Below, one piece after another: positions 1 to 7,983 of a DNA stretch of 64,000 nt. Every line of letters starts with the position of its first letter. The stretch's first letter is position 1. A program made the translations under genes and the position numbers. The notes beneath the pieces were generated by a model. That model was not told the DNA's origin and ran no database searches. It worked only from the letters and a program-made list of their open reading frames with translations. The DNA comes from Fenollaria sporofastidiosus (GTDB lineage: Bacteria; Bacillota; Clostridia; Tissierellales; Peptoniphilaceae): NCBI RefSeq assembly GCF_943169635.2, contig NZ_OW968186.1, positions 1,240,001 through 1,304,000 on the forward strand, read 5' to 3'.

Positions 1-979
1 CTCGAGTCTTAATATAAAGGTTCTTTCTAAGGATACTGATTTAACTGAAAAAGAATATGGAGTAGAAGCAGTAGATAGATTCCACTTCTTTAATATAATC
101 AAAAATTTAAAGAAAACAGATATGCTTATTAGCGGTGGAGGAAGTCTATTGCAAGATAAAACTAGCTCAAGGTCCATCTGGTACTACCTTTTAATAATGA
201 AGCTTGCCATGATTTATAAGAAGAAAGTTTTTGTTTACTCTAATGGGGTTGGACCTATTAACAAGAAATTCAATAGAACTTTTACTCGTAAGGTATTAAA
301 TAAAGCTGATTATATAACGCTTAGAGATAATGATTCATATGAATTTATAAAGTCGATAGGTGTAAATAATAAAAATATTAAAGTATTATCTGATCCAGTT
401 TTTAATTTGAAAGAAGCTGATGACGATTCACTATGTAAAAAGTATGAGATTAACAAAAATACGGTTTTGGTTGCAGTTAGATCTTGGATGAATGATGAAA
501 AGCTAATTGATGAGCTTGCTAAGTTTTTAAAATATCTTATTGATGCAGGTAAAAATATTGTATTTATGCCAATGCAGATACCAAGAGACACTTTAATTTC
601 TGAAAAAATTGCTTCTAAGATTAAATCTTGTAAGATTATAGATGAAAAATATCCAGTTGAAATTTTGATGAATCTAATGAAGAGTGCTGATTTTATTATA
701 GCTATGAGACTTCACGCTATGATATATGCTATACATCAAAATGTACCGTTTATTGGTCTTTCATATGACCCAAAGACTGACACACTTCTTAAAGATTTTG
801 ATGAATGTCTAAATATAAATGTAGATAATATAGATTACAAAGATTTGCTTAAAGCATATGAGTATATAAATTTAAAAAGGGAAGCTTTTATCGAGAAATT
901 AAAGCTTATAAATGAAGAAAACAAGACTAAGGCGATTGAAGCAAGTAAGCTTGTACTTGAGCTTTTAGAGGATGAATGA
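1..979 (+). CDS. csaB: Polysaccharide pyruvyl transferase CsaB (5' partial)
   Basis: Likely adds pyruvyl groups to a cell-wall polysaccharide, the modification that SLH-domain surface proteins bind. The frame is open from base 2 to the stop, so the start lies outside the window; the ATG at 122 is internal. The visible part holds the glycine-rich GGGSLLQD motif typical of the CsaB/WcaK family, a central 'SNGVGPINKKFNR' segment and a late 'AMRLHAMIYAIHQNVPFIGLSYDPK' region, quoted here as AMRLHAMIYA and FIGLSYDPK, which is characteristic of the C-terminal half. The stop overlaps the start of tagA by 8 bases, so the two are translationally coupled. The csaB-tagA pair is common in Clostridia. The family call is firm; the exact acceptor polymer is inferred. 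Confidence 0.88.
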   Translation, partial: SSLNIKVLSKDTDLTEKEYGVEAVDRFHFFNIIKNLKKTDMLISGGGSLLQDKTSSRSIWYYLLIMKLAMIYKKKVFVYSNGVGPINKKFNRTFTRKVLNKADYITLRDNDSYEFIKSIGVNNKNIKVLSDPVFNLKEADDDSLCKKYEINKNTVLVAVRSWMNDEKLIDELAKFLKYLIDAGKNIVFMPMQIPRDTLISEKIASKIKSCKIIDEKYPVEILMNLMKSADFIIAMRLHAMIYAIHQNVPFIGLSYDPKTDTLLKDFDECLNINVDNIDYKDLLKAYEYINLKREAFIEKLKLINEENKTKAIEASKLVLELLEDE

Positions 980-1742
980 TATGGATATTAATATACTAGG
1001 TGTAAGAATAAACAATATTGATATGAACGAAGCTATGGGAAGGATAAAAGAGTTTTTTGTCAGTAGCAAAGTAAATTATATATACACACCAAATCCAGAG
1101 ATAGTAATGAGAGCAGGTAGAGATGAGGAGTTTAAAACAATAATTAACTCATCATCATTAAATTTATGCGATGGCATTGGTTTAATTATAGCTTCAAAGC
1201 TTAAGAAAAAGCCGCTTAAATCAAGAGTGACTGGCTATGATACATCTATTAAGATATTAGAGCTGATGAATGAAAAGCATCTTTCTTTATTCTTGCTAGG
1301 AGCTAAACCTGGCATAGCTGAAAAGGCTATAGAAAGAATTAAAAAAGATTACCCAAACATTGTTATAGCTGGGTTTAACAATGGATATTTTAAAGGTAGT
1401 CACAATGGATATGCCTCATGTGAAGAAGAACAAGTTTTAATACAAAAGATAAATGATTCAAATGCAGATGCTATATTCGTAGGCATGGGTGCAGGATATC
1501 AAGAAAAGTTTATATATTATAATAAAGATAAGATAAATACAAAACTTGCTATTGCTAATGGCGGAGTAATTGATGTCTTGGCGGGAAATGTTAAAATAGC
1601 TCCCGCTTTCATTAGAAAGATAGGTATGGAGTGGTTATATAGGTTAGTTAAAGAACCAAAGAGATTAAAAAGACAGATGGATATACCAAAGTTCTTAATT
1701 AAGATTATTTTTACTAAAAACGCAGTAGAGTATATAGATTAA
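972..1742 (+). CDS. tagA: WecG/TagA/CpsF family glycosyltransferase
   Basis: GT26-family membrane-associated glycosyltransferase, usually an N-acetylmannosaminyltransferase that acts on undecaprenyl-PP-GlcNAc at the start of teichoic acid or secondary wall polymer synthesis. It is 256 residues, the usual length. The N-terminal motif TPNPEIVMRAGRDEEF, the NLCDGIG motif near residue 68 and the FVGMGAGYQEKFI segment near residue 165 are family hallmarks. It begins inside the end of csaB (8-base overlap) and is followed 13 bases later by tkt. Together with csaB it suggests a pyruvylated wall polymer. No frameshift is seen. Confidence 0.9.
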   Translation: MNDMDINILGVRINNIDMNEAMGRIKEFFVSSKVNYIYTPNPEIVMRAGRDEEFKTIINSSSLNLCDGIGLIIASKLKKKPLKSRVTGYDTSIKILELMNEKHLSLFLLGAKPGIAEKAIERIKKDYPNIVIAGFNNGYFKGSHNGYASCEEEQVLIQKINDSNADAIFVGMGAGYQEKFIYYNKDKINTKLAIANGGVIDVLAGNVKIAPAFIRKIGMEWLYRLVKEPKRLKRQMDIPKFLIKIIFTKNAVEYID

Positions 1743-1755
1743 ATAGGAGGTTAAT

Positions 1756-3735
1756 ATGGACGTTAAACAAAAGGTAATAAATACTATCAGAGTGCTTTCT
1801 GCAGAAGCGATAGAGAAGGCAAAGTCTGGTCATCCAGGCTTGCCACTAGGGGCAGCGCCGGCAGCATTTACATTATTTAATGAGCATTTAAAGCACAATC
1901 CAAAGAATCCAGATTGGATAAACAGAGACAGATTCATCTTATCTGCAGGTCACGGATCCATGCTTTTATATGCACTTCTTAATTTATATGGCTATGGACT
2001 AAAGATTGAAGACATAGAAAACTTTAGACAATTTGATTCACTAACTCCTGGTCATCCTGAATATATGCATACAAAGGGCGTTGAAGCTAGCACTGGACCA
2101 TTAGGTCAAGGTATTGCTATGGGCGTTGGCATGGCGATAGCTGAAAAGCACTTAGCTGCTATATTTAATAAAGACGACAATAAACTTATTGACCATATGA
2201 CTTATATACTTTGTGGCGATGGCTGTTTGCAAGAAGGTATATCAAATGAAGCTTCCTCATTAGCAGGAACACTAAAGTTAAATAAATTAGTTGTTTTATA
2301 TGACTCAAACAATATTACTATCGAAGGCGATACAAAGCATGCTTTCACTGAAAATGTAAGAGCAAGATACGTAGCACTTGGCTGGAACACTTTATACGTT
2401 GAAGATGGTAATGACATCGAGGCTATATCTAAGGCTATAGCTGAGGCAAAGAAGAGCACAGATAAACCTACTTTAATTGAAATTAAGACTAAAATAGGCT
2501 ATGGTGCTACTGGCAAAGAAGGAAGTGCTGATGCACACGGAGCACCTCTTGGAGCTGAATCACTAGCAGCTCTAAGAAAAAATCTTGCCTATGAAGAAGA
2601 GGGCTTCAATGTTAGTAAAGACGTTCTTGATTATATGGAAGAAAAAGTTGAAGACCTAGGCAAATTAGAAACAGATTGGAATAAAGAACTACAAGCATAT
2701 AAGGCTAAGTACAAAGCAGATTATGATAAGCTTATGAGTTTCTACGACAAGGATGTATCTGAAGAAGTGCTAAAAGCATGTACCGATATAGAACTTAAGG
2801 ATGATGCATCAAGAAGCTCTTCAGGTAAAGTTCTTAACAAGGTAAGTTCTGTATTAGAAAATCTAATTGGTGGATCTGCAGACCTTGGCCCATCAAATAA
2901 ATCTGTAATGAATAAAGAAGAATTCTTCTCAAGCGAATGTCCAGGAGGAAGAAATATACACTTTGGTATTAGAGAGCATGCAATGGGAGCTATTGTTAAC
3001 GGCATCTTACTTCATGGAGGTTTAAGATCATATGCAGCAACATTCTTAGTGTTCTCAGACTATATGAAGCCATCAATCAGACTAGCGTCTCTTATGCACT
3101 TACCAGCAATATATATATTAACTCATGATAGTATAGGCGTTGGAGAAGACGGACCTACTCATCAACCTATTGAGCACTTAGCAATGCTTAGAAGCATACC
3201 AAACATCAATGTGATTAGACCAGCCGACTCAAGAGAAGTTGTTTATGCATGGCAAGCAGCTCTTATGAGCAAAGAAACACCTACATGCTTGATACTTTCA
3301 AGACAAGGACTAAAGCTTCTTGACAATTCATCAGAGCAAGCACTAAAGGGAGCTTATATAGTACACAAGGAAGCAAAGGACTCAATTGACGCTATAATTA
3401 TAGCAACAGGTTCAGAAGTAGCTTTGTCAATAGATGCTGCAAAAGACTTAGAAGCAAAGGGCAAATCTGTAAGAGTAGTAAGTATGCCATCACAAGAGAT
3501 ATTCTTAAGACAAGACAAGGCATATATTGAAAAGGTATTGCCATCAAATGTAAAGGCAAGAGTATCGGTTGAAGCACTATCAACAATGCCTTGGGGCAAA
3601 TTTGTAGGCCTAGATGGTACTGCTATAGGTATTGATAGATTCGGAGCATCAGCGCCAGGCAAGGTACTGTTTGAAAAGTATGGCATTACAAAAGAACACG
3701 TTGAAGAAGAAGTAAGTAAACTTATAGAAAAATAG
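1756..3735 (+). CDS. tkt: Transketolase
   Basis: Thiamine-diphosphate enzyme of the non-oxidative pentose phosphate pathway; moves two-carbon units between sugar phosphates. Its 659 residues are full length. Seen: SGHPGLPLGAAPAAF near the N-terminus, GHGSMLLYALL, GHPEYMHTKGVEASTGPLGQ, the ThDP/metal motif GDGCLQEGISNEA through DSNNITIEG, and the central pyrimidine domain with FGIREHAMGAIVNG and the C-terminal LSRQGLKLL region. AGGAGG lies just upstream of the ATG. The terminator that should close the unit is split by an insertion sequence immediately downstream. Confidence 0.97.
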   Translation: MDVKQKVINTIRVLSAEAIEKAKSGHPGLPLGAAPAAFTLFNEHLKHNPKNPDWINRDRFILSAGHGSMLLYALLNLYGYGLKIEDIENFRQFDSLTPGHPEYMHTKGVEASTGPLGQGIAMGVGMAIAEKHLAAIFNKDDNKLIDHMTYILCGDGCLQEGISNEASSLAGTLKLNKLVVLYDSNNITIEGDTKHAFTENVRARYVALGWNTLYVEDGNDIEAISKAIAEAKKSTDKPTLIEIKTKIGYGATGKEGSADAHGAPLGAESLAALRKNLAYEEEGFNVSKDVLDYMEEKVEDLGKLETDWNKELQAYKAKYKADYDKLMSFYDKDVSEEVLKACTDIELKDDASRSSSGKVLNKVSSVLENLIGGSADLGPSNKSVMNKEEFFSSECPGGRNIHFGIREHAMGAIVNGILLHGGLRSYAATFLVFSDYMKPSIRLASLMHLPAIYILTHDSIGVGEDGPTHQPIEHLAMLRSIPNINVIRPADSREVVYAWQAALMSKETPTCLILSRQGLKLLDNSSEQALKGAYIVHKEAKDSIDAIIIATGSEVALSIDAAKDLEAKGKSVRVVSMPSQEIFLRQDKAYIEKVLPSNVKARVSVEALSTMPWGKFVGLDGTAIGIDRFGASAPGKVLFEKYGITKEHVEEEVSKLIEK

Positions 3736-3768
3736 TTAATAATTATAAAAACCCTCTTTACTCACAAT

Positions 3769-3793
3769 TAAGGTGACCCCACAAAGTTGGACC
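3769..3793 (+). repeat. Left terminal inverted repeat of the IS
   Basis: 25 bp, matching the right end (5348-5372, read on the other strand) at 19 of 25 positions. The CAAT target copy (3765-3768) directly precedes it. Confidence 0.85.
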
Positions 3794-3794
3794 T

Positions 3795-3829
3795 AATACC
3801 AGAGTTAGAATTAAACTAGCTCTGGTATT
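3795..3829. other. Hairpin just inside the left end of the IS
   Basis: A perfect 10-bp inverted repeat, AATACCAGAG and CTCTGGTATT, with a 15-base spacer. It lies between the left terminal repeat and the end of orfB. On the plus strand a weak T-rich tract follows, so it may stop transcription entering from tkt. Such subterminal hairpins often protect insertion sequences from outside transcription. Function is inferred. Confidence 0.55.
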
Positions 3830-3865
3830 TCTTTATCCTATCCTACCCCTAGGGATAGGAAATTT

Positions 3866-4699
3866 TTATGCTGCATTCTTCTTTCTATATTCTACTGGTG
3901 ATAAGTATCCTAATTTTTCTTTTATCCTTTCTTCGTTGTAATATTTTATGAAATCTTCTATTGTTTGTTTTAAGTGTTCATATGAATAAAATTTGTTTCC
4001 GTAATATATTTCTTGTTTTAATATTCCAAAGAAGTTTTCCATTGGTGAGTTGTCTAGGCAGTTGCCTTTTCTTGACATAGATTGGGTGATACCGTTAGCT
4101 TCTAGTTTTGATGTGTATTGTTTCACTTGGTATGCCCAGCCTTGATCTGAGTGGAATATTCTTTTTTCTTTGCTTTTGTTAGTTACCTTTATTGCTTCGT
4201 CTAAGGCTTTTAGGATTGGTTCTATTGTTGGTTGTTTTGATATTTCATAGCTTAGTATTTCACTGTTGTACATATCTAAGTATGGATTTAGGTAGAGTTT
4301 TTTTATTTGATAGGTTCCTGTTTTATCTTTTTCTAAATACTTAAATTCTGTTGTGTCTGTTGTTATTTGAATGTATGGCTTTTCTACTTTGAAATTTCTT
4401 TTTATCTTATTGTCTGCTATTTTTCCTACCTGGCCTTTGTAGGATGAGTATTTTCTTGATTTCCTTGAAAAAGATTTTACTTGAAGTTTTAGATTTTGAA
4501 CTAATCTTTGTACTTTCTTTTTATTTATTATTAGTCCTAATCTTTTTAACATAGCTGTTATTCTTCTGTAGCCATAGTTTGGATTGTCTTTTCTGATTTT
4601 TAGTATTTTATCTTCTATTTCTTTATCTTTATTTGGCCTATTTAAGCGTTTTTGCCAATACATGTATGTTGATTTTGGAGTATTGAAGTATTTTAGCAA
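3866..4699 (-). CDS. IS3-family transposase OrfB (integrase core)
   Basis: The catalytic half of the transposase, about 277 residues counted from a TTG. It has the HTH_21-like NPNYGYRRITAMLKRLG segment and the rve integrase fold: TTDTTEFKYL (first Asp), RIFHSDQGWAYQ (second Asp) and CLDNSPMENFFGILKQE (Glu), the DDE triad. In this frame the sequence stays open upstream through ETIEVLRSKYKLKDLLKYF to the A9 tract at 4787-4795, so OrfB is probably made as an OrfAB fusion by -1 frameshifting; the TTG may not be used alone. Confidence 0.93.
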   Translation of the reverse strand: MLKYFNTPKSTYMYWQKRLNRPNKDKEIEDKILKIRKDNPNYGYRRITAMLKRLGLIINKKKVQRLVQNLKLQVKSFSRKSRKYSSYKGQVGKIADNKIKRNFKVEKPYIQITTDTTEFKYLEKDKTGTYQIKKLYLNPYLDMYNSEILSYEISKQPTIEPILKALDEAIKVTNKSKEKRIFHSDQGWAYQVKQYTSKLEANGITQSMSRKGNCLDNSPMENFFGILKQEIYYGNKFYSYEHLKQTIEDFIKYYNEERIKEKLGYLSPVEYRKKNAA

Positions 4700-4722
4700 G
4701 TCTTTTAGTTTGTATTTACTTC

Positions 4723-5316
4723 TTAAGACTTCAATTGTTTCAGCAATTGTCTTATTTCTGTATCTGTCATTTGAGACAATTCTATCTTTTTTTTTATTGC
4801 ATCATTTTCTAGTTGAAGCCAATAGTTTTTTTCTTCTAATTTCTTTATTTTTTCTTTTAATTGTGCTTGTGTTAATGATTCGTTTTCTGAATTTGTTATG
4901 TTTGCTGATGATTCTACTTTAGTGTTTTTTAATTTCTTTGGGGATTTTGACATTTTTGAAGATCTTCCTCTCTTTTTAGAACTCAGTCCTTCTACGCCTT
5001 TTTTTCTAAAGTCATTTACCCATCTTGTTATCATTGATGGATTGTTTATCTTTAATTCATTTGCTAGGCTTTGATAGGACATTTCTCCTGTTAAGTACAA
5101 GTTTACCACATTTAACTTAAATTCTAAAGTATATTGTGTATTTTCTCTCTTTACTTTTAGTCCCTCATAGCCTTGTGTTTTATATGTATTTACCCAGGTT
5201 TTTATTACTTTTTCTGAGGGTATGAAATATTTATCTGATAAAGATTTATATGAGATATTGGATTCTAAATATTCTTTTACTAATTTAATTTTGAATTCTG
5301 TGCTATATTTTGCCAT
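4723..5316 (-). CDS. IS3-family transposase OrfA (DNA-binding)
   Basis: 197 residues with two successive helix-turn-helix units (about residues 1-50 and 60-112), the IS150-group layout. Each starts with a similar segment: YSTEFKIKLVKEYLESNISY and YTLEFKLNVVNLYLTGEMSY. A basic SSKKRGRSSK stretch and a C-terminal leucine-zipper-like coiled coil (LKEKIKKLEEKNYWLQLEND) follow; in this family the zipper mediates multimerisation. AAAGGAGG lies about 11 bases before the ATG. It ends 24 bases before the earliest plain start for OrfB, in the other frame. Confidence 0.9.
   Translation of the reverse strand: MAKYSTEFKIKLVKEYLESNISYKSLSDKYFIPSEKVIKTWVNTYKTQGYEGLKVKRENTQYTLEFKLNVVNLYLTGEMSYQSLANELKINNPSMITRWVNDFRKKGVEGLSSKKRGRSSKMSKSPKKLKNTKVESSANITNSENESLTQAQLKEKIKKLEEKNYWLQLENDAIKKKIELSQMTDTEIRQLLKQLKS
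4786..4795 (-). promoter_or_regulatory. Probable -1 translational frameshift site (A9G)
   Basis: On the minus strand nine A followed by G occurs in the orfA reading frame (Ala-Ile-Lys-Lys-Lys). Slipping back one base here enters a frame without stops that runs directly into orfB. IS3-family elements use A6G or similar slippery runs to make the OrfAB transposase. A homopolymer this long is also error-prone in sequencing, so its exact length is uncertain. Confidence 0.75.
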
Positions 5317-5347
5317 TAAAAAACTGACCTCCTTTAGTTAGTTTTTA

Positions 5348-5372
5348 GGTCTAACTTTTGGGGGTCAGTTCA
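5348..5372 (-). repeat. Right terminal inverted repeat of the IS
   Basis: Read on the minus strand it begins with TG, the canonical IS3-family tip, and ends GTTAGACC. The second CAAT target copy (5373-5376) follows on the plus strand. Confidence 0.85.
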
Positions 5373-5405
5373 CAATGAGTAGAGAGGGTGTTTTTATGCA
5401 TGAAA

Positions 5406-5427
5406 AGCTCATACATCTGTATGAGCT
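5406..5427 (-). terminator. Terminator after the F420-ligase-like gene
   Basis: AGCTCATACA and TGTATGAGCT form a 10-bp perfect inverted repeat with almost no spacer. Read on the minus strand it follows the stop of the gene ending at 5448 and is followed by TTTT. Confidence 0.7.
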
Positions 5428-5447
5428 AGTTTTGTAATTAAGACAAA

Positions 5448-6641
5448 TTATTCTTCTGAGAAATTATCAAAGTAACCTTTGATGTAAACGATAGGAGTGC
5501 CTTTGTCACCACTACCGCTTGTTAAGTCACAAAGTGAGCCTATAAGGTCTGTTAATTGCCTTGGTGTTGTTCCTTGTGACTCCATAGATCCAACTAGATT
5601 GCTACCTTTATTGTGTATTTTTTCTTTAATAGCTTCTTCTAGTTCTTCACCTTTTAATCCTGCAAAGCTATTGTCAGCAATGTATTTAAGTTTAATCTCA
5701 TTTGGTGTACCTTTAAGTCCGTCTGTAAAGGCAGGAGAGACAACGGGGTCTGCTAACTCCCAAATCTTACCAACTGGGTCTTTGAAAGCGCCGTCACCAT
5801 AAACTAGTACTTCTATCTTTTTACCAGTTTTCTCTTTTATTTTTTCTTGTATAGCGTAAACTATTTTCTCACAATCTCTTGGGAATAGCTTTATCTTATT
5901 CTCAGTGGATTTGTTAGAGCCGAGTAGGCCATATTTCTCGTTAAAGCCTGAACCATCGATTGATGAGTTTAATATTTCTGACAGACAGAATATCTTTTCT
6001 GCACCTGCATTTTTAAGTTTCTCCTTAGTTCTAACACGAGTGTGAATGCTACAAACTAGTATGTTCTTAGTGTATTTAAGGATGTTTCTTTCGTTATTTC
6101 CGAAAAGCATAACAGCCTGTGCACCTGCTTCTTCAATAAGTTCTTTGTAGTATTCTATATAGTCAACATTTGTAAATATATGCTTTGTATCAGGGAAACA
6201 CTTTTTAAATTCTTTTTCTTCGATAATTTCTCCATAGGGATTGATGTCAAAGTTATCTAGCTCATCTGGATCACATAGGTGATTACCGACTTCGTCATGT
6301 GGGTAGCTGAACAATACATACACCTTTTTAAAAGCTTTAGCTATGCCTTTTAAGCATATTGCAAATCTATTTCTACTCATAATAGGATGTATAAGAGCGA
6401 CCTCATCACAGTTAAATTTATTCTTAACATCATGAGTTATGTCATCAATACTAGCAAAGTTGTTCATAGATTTAGCAACGATGGATTCAGTTAAGCCAAC
6501 AACATCTCTATCATCAATATTAAAGTTTCCAGCTTCACTTGCTTTTAGTATTGTATCTACAGCAATCTCTACTATATCGTCATTAGCCTTTATGATAGGG
6601 CACCTTAAGCCCATAACTTTTGTTCCAACATATCTTTTCAT
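5448..6641 (-). CDS. Coenzyme F420-0:L-glutamate ligase-like protein (PF01996 family)
   Basis: 397 residues resembling the F420-ligase family found in many Clostridia. Seen: RCPIIKANDDIVEI at the N-terminus, DVVGLTESIVAKSMNNF near residue 47, IMSRNRFAICLKGIAKA near residue 87, and a strongly conserved C-terminal half with VLVYGDGAFKDPVGKIWELA, SPAFTDGLKGTPNEIKLKY and LCDLTSGSGDKGTPIVYIKG. In archaea and actinobacteria relatives add glutamate to coenzyme F420. Firmicutes of this type are not known to make F420, so the real substrate is unknown. The ATG overlaps the stop of fau (ATGA), which supports one operon and hints at a folate or polyglutamate-type substrate; this is inference. Confidence 0.82.
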   Translation of the reverse strand: MKRYVGTKVMGLRCPIIKANDDIVEIAVDTILKASEAGNFNIDDRDVVGLTESIVAKSMNNFASIDDITHDVKNKFNCDEVALIHPIMSRNRFAICLKGIAKAFKKVYVLFSYPHDEVGNHLCDPDELDNFDINPYGEIIEEKEFKKCFPDTKHIFTNVDYIEYYKELIEEAGAQAVMLFGNNERNILKYTKNILVCSIHTRVRTKEKLKNAGAEKIFCLSEILNSSIDGSGFNEKYGLLGSNKSTENKIKLFPRDCEKIVYAIQEKIKEKTGKKIEVLVYGDGAFKDPVGKIWELADPVVSPAFTDGLKGTPNEIKLKYIADNSFAGLKGEELEEAIKEKIHNKGSNLVGSMESQGTTPRQLTDLIGSLCDLTSGSGDKGTPIVYIKGYFDNFSEE

Positions 6642-7212
6642 AGTGTTCTCCTTTGGAAATTTCTAATTTTTCTATCTGTTATTAAAACAGGTACTTTCAT
6701 ATCAAATCTGCTTATAATAACTCTATATACATAAAGTTCTTCAAAATTTATAGCAATAATCTTAGTTCTCTTATCAAGTGAGGATAAGAATCTGTCGTAG
6801 TATCCGCCACCGTAGCCCATTCTGTATCCTCTGTGATCAAAGGCAACACCAGGGACTATAACCAAGTCAAGTTTGCTTCTATCGAAGTTTTCTTTCATTT
6901 CTGGTTCTAATATACCATAAGTTCCCTTCTTAAGTTCATCAAAACTTTTTATTTCTTGCAAAAACAGACTTCTGTCTTCTTTGATTGATATCGGCAAAAT
7001 GATTCTTTTACCACTTGCAAGGGAAGTTTTAATAAAGTCGTGAGTGTTAACTTCAGTACCAAAGCTTGCAAAGGCCATGATGGTATTAGCATTTTATATT
7101 CAACTGTTGACATCAATTTATCAATAATTATCTTTGACTTCTTATGTCTATCTTCTTCTGGAGATATTTTTCTTGTATCTAAGAGCTGAGCTCTCAGTTC
7201 TTTCTTGTTCAA
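6638..7212 (-). CDS. fau: 5-formyltetrahydrofolate cyclo-ligase (frameshifted)
   Basis: Converts 5-formyl-THF to 5,10-methenyl-THF with ATP. The N-terminal part (KKELRAQLL, RHKKSKIIIDKLMS) and the C-terminal part (DLVIVPGVAFDHRGYRMGYG, GGYYDRFL) are in two frames. Adding one A in 'tataaaatgct' near 7090 joins them as EYKNANTIMAFASFGTEV, the expected family sequence, so one base is probably missing. The start is taken as the TTG at 7212 with AAAGGGGA upstream. The stop overlaps the next gene's ATG. Confidence 0.88.
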
Positions 7213-7303
7213 AGAAATTCCCCTTTATTTTTAAGTGTTTTGTATTATAATGTATATGTATATTCTACCACAAAATGATTATAAATGACAAGAGGTGTTA
7301 TTT

Positions 7304-7983
7304 TTGATAAGATTAGAAAACGTTAGCAAAAGTATGGAGAAGTTCTGCCCTAAGCGATATAAACATTCACATTAAAGCAGGTGAATTTGTTTTTGATAGG
7401 ACCTTCTGGTGCAGGCAAGTCAACTTTAACAAAATTAATATTAAAAGAAATTAGGCCCACAAGCGGCAAGATATATTTAAACAACGAAGATATAACAGAT
7501 GTTAGCAATAGAAAGATACCTTATATTAGAAGGTACATAGGAGTTGTATTTCAAGACTTTAGACTATTGCCTAACAAGACTGTATATGAGAACGTAGCTT
7601 TTGCTATGGAAATAATTGGCAAGAGACCAAGAGAGATTAGAAGAAGTGTACCAATCATATTAAGCATGGTTGGCTTAAGCGATAAAGCAAAGTCGTATCC
7701 ACATCAATTATCAGGAGGCGAGTGTCAAAGAACAGCTATTGCTAGAGCCTTAGTTAATAAACCTGATGTTATTATAGCTGACGAGCCTACAGGTAACCTT
7801 GACTCTGATACAGCGTGGGAAATTATGAATCTTTTACAAGATATCAATAACAGAGGCACAACAATTGTTATGGCAACTCATGCAAAGAATATCGTTGATG
7901 AATTAAAAAAGAGAGTAATCACTTTAAACCATGGAAACGTTGTAAGTGATGTGTATGAAGGTGGGTACTACTGTGAAATTTAG
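7304..7983 (+). CDS. ftsE: Cell division ATP-binding protein FtsE (frameshifted near 5' end)
   Basis: ABC-type ATPase that works with FtsX in the membrane to control septal peptidoglycan hydrolases. Seen: Walker A GPSGAGKST, Q-loop GVVFQDFRLL, signature LSGGECQRTAIARAL, Walker B VIIADEPTGNLD and the H-loop ATHAK. The N-terminal IRLENVSK and SALSDINIHIKAGEFVF segments lie in other frames than the body; two small indels (near 7332 and in the T run near 7390) are needed to give the usual start. TTG at 7304 follows AGAGGTG. FtsX begins inside its end. Confidence 0.92.

Larger units (their letters stand above)
3769..5372 (-). mobile_element. IS3-family (IS150-group) insertion sequence, complete
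   Basis: A 1604-bp element with two transposase frames on the minus strand. The terminal inverted repeats are 25 bp and match at 19 positions: the left end begins TAAGGTGACCCC (3769) and the right end, read on the minus strand, begins TGAACTGACCCC (5372). The inner part GTTGGACC is also found at the ends of IS150, at the same distance from the tip. CAAT flanks both sides (3765-3768 and 5373-5376), a 4-bp target duplication within the family's normal range. The left tip has TA instead of the usual TG. OrfA carries two helix-turn-helix segments and OrfB an integrase core, as expected for the IS150 group. The element looks intact. Confidence 0.93.
3751..5395 (+). terminator. tkt rho-independent terminator, split by an insertion sequence
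   Basis: The left stem ACCCTCTTTACTC (3751-3763) and the right stem GAGTAGAGAGGGT (5377-5389) are complementary except for one G-U wobble, and the right stem is followed by TTTTT (5391-5395). Removing the 1604-bp element and one CAAT copy restores a 13-bp hairpin with a 5-base loop, placed right after tkt and between convergent genes. As it stands the two halves lie 1.6 kb apart, so termination is probably impaired. Confidence 0.85.

Noticed and set aside
4584..4922. Hydrophobic 112-codon frame on the plus strand inside the IS
   Set aside because: It is the reverse shadow of the Lys-rich transposase frames; no start signal.
3763..5376. 6-bp CACAAT as the IS target duplication
   Set aside because: With the right tip set at TG, as in IS150, the final CA belongs to the element, leaving a 4-bp CAAT duplication.
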